A stretch of DNA of 10,799 nt from positions 1 through 10,799 of the forward strand of contig JABHDC010000151.1 of assembly GCA_018673255.1 (NCBI GenBank), written 5' to 3'. Both the position numbers and the translations under genes were made by a program. Positions 1 through 5,118 of the stretch are shown here, in pieces (positions within the stretch are counted from its first letter, which is position 1; every line of letters starts with the position of its first letter). The DNA comes from Gemmatimonadota bacterium (lineage in GTDB: Bacteria > Latescibacterota > UBA2968 > UBA8231). Below the pieces are notes generated by a model. The model did not search any database. It saw only the letters and a program-made list of their open reading frames with translations, and was not told the DNA's origin.

Positions 1-1386
1 CCGGTGTCGATGTATCGCAACGTCTTCAGTGTCATCGGAGACCAGCCGATGGGGTCCAGGAGTCACGGTCCTTTCTCGCCAGCGGGAGGGATCACGGGCC
101 AACCACATCTGGCGGAGATCGTCATCGAGTTGCTGCCATCTGAAGAGCGAGATGTGGGTAGTGGGATCATCGCCACCGACATCCGCAACGAGGTAGGTGA
201 GCTCTCTGGTCCGGAATCGATCACCTACACGTCGAGTCTGTTTTCCATCGGAAATCCGGTTGAGATCCAGCTGGCTTCAGCTGACTTCGACCAGTTGCTG
301 GTCGCGGTGGAGCGCCTCAAGGAAGAGATTGGCAGCTATCCTGGGACCAGCGATATCCAGGACAGCTTCAAAGAAGGCAAGATGGAGATGCGACTGGACC
401 TGAAGCCGCAGGCGCGGGTCCTCGGGCTAACCCTGGCCGATCTGGCTCGACAGGTCCGCTCCGGTTTCTACGGTGCCGAGGCCCTGCGAATCCAGCGCGG
501 CAGTGATGATGCCCGGGTGATGGTCCGGTATCCGGCCGATGAACGACGCACCCTCGGCGATATCGAGCAGATGCGGATTCGCACGGCAGCCGGCGACGAG
601 GTGCCATTCTCGTATGTGGCCGATGTGTCTCTCGGTTACGGGTATGCATCGATCCAGCGCAGTGATGGCCAGCGAATCGTCACGGTCACCGCCGACATCG
701 ACAGCAAGGTGGGAAATGCTGAAGAGATCAACGCGGATCTCATGTCTCGTTTCCTGCCGCGACTGATGCAGGACTACCCGGGGTTGCGATACAGTTATGA
801 AGGGGAACAGCGCGAACAGGCTGACTCCTTCGCCAGCCTGGCTCAAGGCTTTGCCGTCGCCCTGTTGGCGATCTACGCGTTGCTGGCGATTCCCTTCAAG
901 TCCTACACGCAGCCACTGGTGGTGATGGGGGCAATTCCCTTTGGCATCATCGGTGCCATCTGGGGCCATGTCCTGCTGGGGATCAATCTGGCCATGTTGA
1001 GCATGTTTGGTGTGGTCGCCCTCTCCGGTGTCGTCGTCAACGACTCGCTGATCCTGCTCAGCTTCTACAATCAACTGCGCGCGGGGGGAATGGCACAGGA
1101 CGAGGCCATCGTCGAAGCGGGTCGGCAGCGCTTCCGGCCGATCATCCTGACCTCGGCGACGACCTTCTTTGCTCTGCTGCCGATGATCCTGGAGAAGAGC
1201 GTTCAGGCCCAATTTCTCATCCCCATGGCAGTCAGCCTCGGCTTTGGGATTCTCTTCGCGACCTTCATCATCCTTCTCGTCGTGCCTGCGGCGACGAAGA
1301 ATCTGGAGACACTCCTGCAGTGGTCGCAGCGGCGGCGCGTGCTGGCTCCGGTCGGAACTGAACAGACGGGTGAGCCTGCTGTCTGA
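1..1386 (+). CDS. RND-family efflux transporter, inner-membrane pump subunit (C-terminal part; 5' end outside window)
   Basis: Proton-driven RND pump of the AcrB/hydrophobe-exporter superfamily, normally about 1,000-1,050 residues and working with a periplasmic adaptor and an outer-membrane channel. Only about 461 C-terminal residues are here: the reading frame is open from base 1, and the first residues (NVFSVIGDQP) match the interior of the second periplasmic porter domain, so the true start lies left of the window. Counting from base 4, residues 1-270 are periplasmic. Hydrophobic segments consistent with TM8-TM12 fall near 279-298, 303-325, 328-355, 378-396 and 404-430, including the conserved patch GVVVNDSLILLSFYN and the RFRPIILTS loop. 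The C-terminus is a short polar cytoplasmic tail. The TM4 proton-relay acidic residues would be upstream, so they cannot be checked. The substrate cannot be told from this half. No adaptor or outer-membrane channel gene follows; any partners must be upstream or elsewhere. The family call is firm; subfamily is not. Confidence 0.93.
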   Translation, partial: PVSMYRNVFSVIGDQPMGSRSHGPFSPAGGITGQPHLAEIVIELLPSEERDVGSGIIATDIRNEVGELSGPESITYTSSLFSIGNPVEIQLASADFDQLLVAVERLKEEIGSYPGTSDIQDSFKEGKMEMRLDLKPQARVLGLTLADLARQVRSGFYGAEALRIQRGSDDARVMVRYPADERRTLGDIEQMRIRTAAGDEVPFSYVADVSLGYGYASIQRSDGQRIVTVTADIDSKVGNAEEINADLMSRFLPRLMQDYPGLRYSYEGEQREQADSFASLAQGFAVALLAIYALLAIPFKSYTQPLVVMGAIPFGIIGAIWGHVLLGINLAMLSMFGVVALSGVVVNDSLILLSFYNQLRAGGMAQDEAIVEAGRQRFRPIILTSATTFFALLPMILEKSVQAQFLIPMAVSLGFGILFATFIILLVVPAATKNLETLLQWSQRRRVLAPVGTEQTGEPAV

Positions 1387-1411
1387 TCGGTGCGGCGCTC
1401 CCTCTGCGTGC

Positions 1412-1439
1412 TTGACAGCAGCCGGACCGCGGGTAACTT
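1412..1439 (+). promoter_or_regulatory. Candidate sigma-70 promoter ahead of the molybdenum-hydroxylase genes
   Basis: A perfect -35 hexamer TTGACA (1412-1417) is followed after 16 bases by TAACTT (1434-1439), which matches only 3 of 6 positions of the -10 consensus. It lies 25 bases past the RND stop codon and about 120 bases before the TTG start at 1559, so it is well placed to start a separate transcript. The weak -10 box keeps this tentative; readthrough from the RND gene is the alternative, since I see no clear terminator directly after that gene. Confidence 0.35.
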
Positions 1440-1442
1440 TCC

Positions 1443-1521
1443 GAGCCCGCTGAACCTGTCGCGCCAATCGGTGAGAGGGGCGGCGACCGGAATACGCCAA
1501 CTTGCCCGCTCCAGCGGGCTC
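1443..1521 (+). repeat. Inverted repeat with a competing hairpin in the leader of the FAD-subunit gene
   Basis: GAGCCCGCTG (1443-1452) is the exact reverse complement of CAGCGGGCTC (1512-1521), a 10-base inverted repeat with a 59-base loop. Inside it, GCCCGCT (1504-1510) repeats the left arm and can also pair with AGCGGGC (1513-1519) as a tight local hairpin, effectively 6 bp with a TCCA loop. A third complementary piece, GCGGG, sits at 1429-1433. The right arm therefore has two mutually exclusive partners. No run of T follows the local hairpin, so it does not look like an ordinary intrinsic terminator. Function is unknown; in GC-rich DNA such short repeats can occur by chance. Confidence 0.4.
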
Positions 1522-1545
1522 TCCAACGCATCTGGTCCACACTTC

Positions 1546-1550
1546 AGGAG
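1546..1550 (+). promoter_or_regulatory. Shine-Dalgarno site fixing a TTG start
   Basis: AGGAG at 1546-1550 lies 8 bases before the TTG at 1559. It selects that codon over the in-frame TTG at 1502, which would add a low-complexity 19-residue extension not typical of the family. Confidence 0.75.
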
Positions 1551-1558
1551 CTAACCCG

Positions 1559-2491
1559 TTGAGAGATTTTGAGTACACCGTCCCCAAGACATTGAGAGAG
1601 GCGGTCAAACTCCTGTCCGAGAAGGGAGAGGCCGCCCGCGTCCTGGCGGGCGGCACCGATCTGATCGTGCAGATGCGAGCACGCCGCCACCAACCGGAGC
1701 GTGTCGTAGATGTAAAGAGTATCCCCGAGTTGAACGAATTGAGTTTCAGTTCCCGCAGAGGTCTGCGGATCGGGGCCGCCGTACCGTGCCATCGGATCTA
1801 CAATGACGAGGCGGTGAAGGAGCAATTCGCCGGTCTCACGGATGCGGCAATGATCATCGGCGGCATTCAGATCCAGGGGCGCGCCACCTTGGGTGGCAAC
1901 CTGTGCAATGCCTCTCCCAGTGCCGATAGTATTCCGGCCCTGATCGCCTATGGTGCCGAGGCTGAGATCATCGGCCCGGAGGGCAAGCGGAAGTTGGCCG
2001 TCGAAGATTTCTGCACCGGACCGGGAGCCAATGCTCTGCAGCCGGGCGAAATACTCGTCGCCCTGCGCCTGCCGATGCCGAAGGCGAACAGTGGCGCTCA
2101 CTACCTGCGATTCATCCCTCGCAACGAGATGGATATCGCCGTTGTCGGCGCGGGTGCTGCCGTCGAATTGGGCGGTCGTAGCAAGAGTCGCGTCTTCAAG
2201 TCGGTCCGCATTGCCTTGGCTGCCGTGGCACCGACACCCCTTCTGGCTACCGATGCAGGTGCTTCGCTGGTCGGTCAACCTGTCACGGAAGAGGCGATCG
2301 CTGCTGCTGCCGCACTGGCACAGGAAGCGGCCCGACCGATCAGTGACATGCGGGGTCCGGCCGCGTATCGTCGTCACCTGGTGGGTGTGCTCACCAAGCG
2401 TGCCCTCATTGGCGCCGTCCAACGAGCCAATGGTGAATATGTCGCCAACGCCGTGCAGGCCAATGGCCATCCCGTCTATCAATTGTCCTGA
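1559..2491 (+). CDS. FAD-binding (medium) subunit of a xanthine dehydrogenase/CO dehydrogenase-type molybdenum hydroxylase
   Basis: Encodes 310 residues, close to the usual 280-300 for the separate FAD subunit of heterotrimeric molybdenum hydroxylases (CoxM, HcrB and XdhB types). In the family this subunit passes electrons between the iron-sulfur subunit and an external acceptor. Visible motifs are the flavin-binding AGGTDL loop (30-35), TLGGNLCNASPSAD (110-123) and RNEMDIAVVGAGA (188-200). The C-terminal third, with DMRGPAAYRRHL, matches the CO dehydrogenase flavoprotein C-terminal domain. The TLGGNLCNASPSAD form resembles the xanthine dehydrogenase and 4-hydroxybenzoyl-CoA reductase groups more than true CO dehydrogenases, but the substrate cannot be read from this subunit. 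The TTG start is chosen because of the upstream AGGAG and because RDFEYTVPKTL is a normal family N-terminus. The [2Fe-2S] subunit follows after 34 bases, presumably in one operon. The molybdopterin-binding large subunit is not adjacent on either side. No signal peptide, so cytoplasmic. Confidence 0.92.
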   Translation: MRDFEYTVPKTLREAVKLLSEKGEAARVLAGGTDLIVQMRARRHQPERVVDVKSIPELNELSFSSRRGLRIGAAVPCHRIYNDEAVKEQFAGLTDAAMIIGGIQIQGRATLGGNLCNASPSADSIPALIAYGAEAEIIGPEGKRKLAVEDFCTGPGANALQPGEILVALRLPMPKANSGAHYLRFIPRNEMDIAVVGAGAAVELGGRSKSRVFKSVRIALAAVAPTPLLATDAGASLVGQPVTEEAIAAAAALAQEAARPISDMRGPAAYRRHLVGVLTKRALIGAVQRANGEYVANAVQANGHPVYQLS

Positions 2492-2525
2492 CGCAAGTCT
2501 CACCGACTATACAAGGCCATAGAGC

Positions 2526-2996
2526 ATGAGCAAGATTCACGTCCAATGCACGATCAACGGTGAGCCCACGGAGTTTCTCTGCGAGGCGCGTCAGAGCCTG
2601 CTCGAAGTCCTGCGGGAGGAACTCGGATTCACCGGCACGAAAGAGGGCTGCAACGACGGTAACTGTGGTGCCTGCAGTGTGACGGTCGATGGCGTCCTGC
2701 TGAACTCTTGCCTGGTTCTGGCCGTTGAGGCTCAGGACAAGGCCATCGGAACCGTCGAAGGTCTGGCCAGTGCAGAGGGGCTGCATCCATTGCAGCAGAA
2801 GTTCCTGGAGCACGCCAGTCTCCAGTGTGGTATATGCACACCCGGCTTCCTGGTAGCGAGCAAGGCCCTGCTCGACAGCAATCCGAATCCGACCGAGCAC
2901 GAGGTCCGTCACTGGCTGGCGGGAAACCTGTGCCGTTGCACGGGTTACGACAAGATCGTTCGCGCCGTGCTCGACGCGGCAGACGTCGAGAAATAG
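2526..2996 (+). CDS. [2Fe-2S] iron-sulfur (small) subunit of a molybdenum hydroxylase
   Basis: A 156-residue protein of the CoxS/HcrC/XdhC-like small-subunit family, which carries two [2Fe-2S] clusters between the molybdenum site and FAD. All eight cluster cysteines are present. The plant-ferredoxin-type N-terminal domain has C42, C47, C50 and C62 (CNDGNCGAC, then NSC). The C-terminal helical domain has C101, C104, C136 and C138 (QCGICTPG and GNLCRCTGY). Q100, just before C101, is the conserved glutamine that in homologous structures lies next to the molybdenum cofactor. The length is normal and there is no export signal. The ATG at 2526 has a weak AAGG at 2513-2516. It should form a complex with the FAD subunit just upstream and with a catalytic large subunit encoded elsewhere. 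A strong hairpin terminator begins 47 bases after the stop, so this transcription unit probably ends here. Family assignment is very secure; substrate is unknown. Confidence 0.95.
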   Translation: MSKIHVQCTINGEPTEFLCEARQSLLEVLREELGFTGTKEGCNDGNCGACSVTVDGVLLNSCLVLAVEAQDKAIGTVEGLASAEGLHPLQQKFLEHASLQCGICTPGFLVASKALLDSNPNPTEHEVRHWLAGNLCRCTGYDKIVRAVLDAADVEK

Positions 2997-3043
2997 CCCG
3001 TCGAGAAGTAAGCTCGACCTGCGACAGAACACGCGATATGGGT

Positions 3044-3084
3044 GACGGCGCCGATCTCTTCGAGGATCGGCGCCGTCGTTGTTT
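3044..3084 (+). terminator. Intrinsic terminator-like hairpin after the iron-sulfur subunit gene
   Basis: GACGGCGCCGATC (3044-3056) pairs perfectly over 13 bp with GATCGGCGCCGTC (3065-3077) around an 8-base loop (3057-3064), followed by the T-rich GTTGTTT. The tract is interrupted by G, so termination may be incomplete. If it is partial, the MoaD-like gene at 3121 could be transcribed at a lower level by readthrough. I see no clear promoter between this hairpin and that gene. Confidence 0.75.
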
Positions 3085-3120
3085 CCTGCACGCCGCCGAC
3101 ATGCAGAATCGATGAGTTAG

Positions 3121-3393
3121 ATGCCTACTGTCTGGATTCCCGCTCCCTGGCGTGCCAAGCTGACTTCCGGCCAACGGCAGATTGAGGTGGCCGGGTCAAC
3201 GATGCGGCAGGTGATCGACGCACTGGATGAATTGTATCCGGGAATGCGTCAGCGGATCATCGACCCTGAACAGGACCGCATCCGCCATGATATTGCTGTA
3301 TCCATCGACGGCGAGGTCTCGGTCGAAGGATTGCGGCACAAGGTCGGGTCCCACAGCGAGATTCACTTCCTGCCGGCCATGGCGGGCGGCTGA
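3121..3393 (+). CDS. MoaD/ThiS-family sulfur-carrier protein
   Basis: A 90-residue beta-grasp protein ending in Gly-Gly (MAGG), the hallmark of ubiquitin-like sulfur carriers. In this family the C-terminal glycine is adenylylated by a MoeB/ThiF-type enzyme and converted to a thiocarboxylate. MoaD donates sulfur for molybdopterin; relatives serve thiamine (ThiS) or cysteine (CysO) synthesis. The N-terminal VWIPAPWR strand, the central TMRQVIDALDELYPGM helix and the SEIHFLPAMAGG tail fit the MoaD-like branch. An in-frame TAG directly precedes the ATG, so the start cannot be further upstream. No convincing ribosome binding site is visible. Its place just after two molybdenum-hydroxylase subunits suggests a role in molybdenum cofactor supply, but that is inference. 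No MoaE, MoeB or other cofactor genes lie nearby, so a role with another sulfur-transfer pathway is possible. Confidence 0.87.
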   Translation: MPTVWIPAPWRAKLTSGQRQIEVAGSTMRQVIDALDELYPGMRQRIIDPEQDRIRHDIAVSIDGEVSVEGLRHKVGSHSEIHFLPAMAGG

Positions 3394-3398
3394 CAAGA

Positions 3399-3439
3399 AG
3401 TAAGGCCCCCGCGGCGTATGACGTCGCGGGGGCCTTACT
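3399..3439. terminator. Bidirectional intrinsic terminator between convergent genes
   Basis: A long near-perfect palindrome: 15 bp pair between 3399-3413 and 3425-3439 (core GGCCCCCGCG with CGCGGGGGCC). Four more pairs, one a G-T wobble, close a 3-base ATG loop at 3418-3420. It lies 6 bases past the MoaD-like stop codon on the plus strand and 35 bases past the dut stop on the minus strand, so it can end transcription from both sides. The minus-strand side has the better T-rich flank (CCTTACTTCTTG). Confidence 0.88.
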
Positions 3440-3473
3440 CTGTGCCTGAACTGGTGAGTGAGTGATCCGTTGC

Positions 3474-3917
3474 TCAGGTGCGGCCCGTCGACCCGAATCC
3501 ACCTTCGCCGCGCTGTGTGTCACTCAGATCATCGACGGGGTCCCATTCGCCTCGGGTGACCGGGGCGAAGACCAGTTGGGCCACACGCTCTCCAGGCTCG
3601 ATGGTCTGGGCCTCGCCCGAAAGATTCACGAGGATCACTCCCACATCACCGCGATAGTCTGCATCGACCGTGCCCGGTGCATTCAGGACGGTCAGGCCAC
3701 GTTTCAGCGCCAGACCCGAGCGTGGACGAACCTGCCCCTCAAAGCCTGATGGGATCTCGAGTCGCAGCCCCGTGGGGATCAGTGCCCGTTCACCTACACC
3801 CAGAGTCACCGGGCCGTCGAGCCGGGCGCGCAAGTCCATTCCGGCGCTGTCGACGGTTTCGTAGGATGGGAGCGGACCCCCACTGCCATTCACCACGCGT
3901 ACACGGATCGTGCTCAT
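3474..3917 (-). CDS. dut: dUTP diphosphatase (trimeric dUTPase)
   Basis: Hydrolyses dUTP to dUMP and pyrophosphate, keeping uracil out of DNA and feeding dTMP synthesis; cytoplasmic homotrimer with Mg2+. The 147-residue length is typical. All five conserved motifs appear in order: AGMDLRA (25-31), PRSGLA (65-70), the GTVDADYRGD loop with the catalytic aspartate (82-91), GERVAQLVFAP (109-119), and the C-terminal glycine-rich RGEGGFGSTG (136-145). The ATG at 3917 starts 3 bases after the stop codon of the chain-length gene, with a possible AGGG site inside that gene's end, so translation is probably coupled and dut is the last gene of the polysaccharide operon. It ends 35 bases before the bidirectional terminator. 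Its placement is unusual, since dut often sits with coaBC or other housekeeping genes. No missing key residue. Identity is very secure. Confidence 0.97.
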   Translation of the reverse strand: MSTIRVRVVNGSGGPLPSYETVDSAGMDLRARLDGPVTLGVGERALIPTGLRLEIPSGFEGQVRPRSGLALKRGLTVLNAPGTVDADYRGDVGVILVNLSGEAQTIEPGERVAQLVFAPVTRGEWDPVDDLSDTQRGEGGFGSTGRT

Positions 3918-3920
3918 CGA

Positions 3921-5117
3921 TCAGCCCTGACCGTAGGTCCTGCGCCAATTCTCGCGCAGTGATGACACATAAGTCGCCGTGACGACGTAGACGATGGAAG
4001 CAAAGCCGCTGAGGACCGTGGCGATGAACACCATGAGCAGGCGTCTCGGTCCGGCCGGTTTCTCAGGTACTGCGGCGTGATCCAGAACCTGTACCGTGGA
4101 AGTGGTATTGCTGGCCTCGATCAGGGACTCCGCGCGCTGTTCCAGCAGCATCTTCATCAGCGCGCCCTGAACGATCACGTCTTTCTCGATGTTGGCATAT
4201 TCCTGTGCCACTCTGGGGATGTCGCGCAGGGGAAGGAAGAGACTCTCCTCGAGAAAAACGCCGTCCATGATGCCACGACGCTGTGCCGATTCCGAATGCG
4301 CCTGGGCGCCGTCGCGCATGAAGGCGAGGGCCTCCTGCGTCATGAGAATCTCCTTCTCCAGTTGCTGCACCACCGGGTGGGTCGCAGACAGGGACTGCAT
4401 CAGGCTGAGCCGTTTGATCACCAGGTTCATTGCCGTCATCTGCATCTCGGCGGCGGAGCGGATCGTGGCGCGTGCCTGATCCTGGATCGAGATCGCATTG
4501 TGTTCTTCCTGGAAGGTCTGCAGCGTCTTCATGAAGCCATGAAGCGTGACTTCCTCGCTCTCCTGCAGCTGAGAGATGAACTCGAATCGTTCGTGCGCCG
4601 TCTCCTTGGACAGATGCTGATTCGTCGTATCGAGGAAGACGACATACTGATTGGCCATGTCTGTCGCACGTTGCGGATCACGATCGGTGACGGAGATCAT
4701 GATCGTGCCTTGCTCGCTTTTGCCGATCTCTGTCCGTCCATCAAGGGCATCAAGGGCGTCTTCAACACCGTCCGTTTCATAGACCGCCATCAGGTCGAAA
4801 TGTTCGACCATCCGCCGCCGCGTGGTGGGACTCTTGAGGATGGCGATGAAGATATCGGCAGGTGTGCCCTTCTCGCCCAGGCGCAGAGAAGGGATCGGCA
4901 GGTCGGACAGAAGATCCGCAAAGCCGAAGCCTTTCTTCGCCTCTTTTGGGGGCAGCAATTGGACGATGCTTTCGTACTCATCCGGCAGCAACAGACTCAG
5001 GCCGGCCGTGGCGACACTGACGACGAGTGTGCTGATAAGAATCAGTCGACGCCCTGCGATGAGGGCGGCGATCAGATCCAGAAGATTGACGTCCTGTTGT
5101 TCGGTAGTCTCAGTCAT
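3921..5117 (-). CDS. Wzz/GNVR-type polysaccharide chain-length determinant (polysaccharide co-polymerase)
   Basis: A 398-residue inner-membrane protein of the Wzz superfamily, which sets chain length and assists export of O-antigen, capsule or exopolysaccharide. It shows the family layout. A short cytoplasmic N-terminus is followed by TM1 near 24-44. The periplasmic domain then runs from the DEYESIVQLLPP entry segment to about residue 345, with long helical stretches near 175-270. A GNVR-like region comes next (PRVAQEYANIEKDVIVQGALMKMLLEQ starts at 301, given in part). A proline-containing EKPAGPRR motif at 352-359 leads into TM2 near 360-383. The protein ends about 15 residues later, so there is no fused tyrosine-kinase domain and no separate kinase gene nearby. 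The ATG lies one base after the exporter stop codon (TGA-C-ATG) with no visible Shine-Dalgarno site, pointing to translational coupling. It probably acts with the Wza-like protein just upstream. Whether it serves a Wzy-dependent pathway cannot be told here. Confidence 0.9.
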   Translation of the reverse strand: MTETTEQQDVNLLDLIAALIAGRRLILISTLVVSVATAGLSLLLPDEYESIVQLLPPKEAKKGFGFADLLSDLPIPSLRLGEKGTPADIFIAILKSPTTRRRMVEHFDLMAVYETDGVEDALDALDGRTEIGKSEQGTIMISVTDRDPQRATDMANQYVVFLDTTNQHLSKETAHERFEFISQLQESEEVTLHGFMKTLQTFQEEHNAISIQDQARATIRSAAEMQMTAMNLVIKRLSLMQSLSATHPVVQQLEKEILMTQEALAFMRDGAQAHSESAQRRGIMDGVFLEESLFLPLRDIPRVAQEYANIEKDVIVQGALMKMLLEQRAESLIEASNTTSTVQVLDHAAVPEKPAGPRRLLMVFIATVLSGFASIVYVVTATYVSSLRENWRRTYGQG

Positions 5118-5118
5118 G

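Noticed and set aside
1..1386. RND gene as a broken pseudogene because it lacks its first half
   Set aside because: The frame is open at base 1 and the first residues match the gene interior, so the truncation is caused by the window edge.
1504..1519. Local GCCCGCT/AGCGGGC hairpin as an intrinsic terminator for the RND gene
   Set aside because: The stem is short with a tiny loop, no T-run follows, and it is more than 115 bases past the stop codon; listed only as part of the leader repeats.
427..1656. 409-codon open frame on the minus strand opposite the RND gene
   Set aside because: It lies antisense to a clear RND coding region, has low-complexity Arg, His and Gln-rich composition, no recognisable domain and no ribosome site; it is a shadow of GC-rich codon use.
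1544..2503. 319-codon open frame on the minus strand opposite the FAD subunit gene
   Set aside because: Antisense to a gene with firm family motifs; the translated product shows no domain and no start context.
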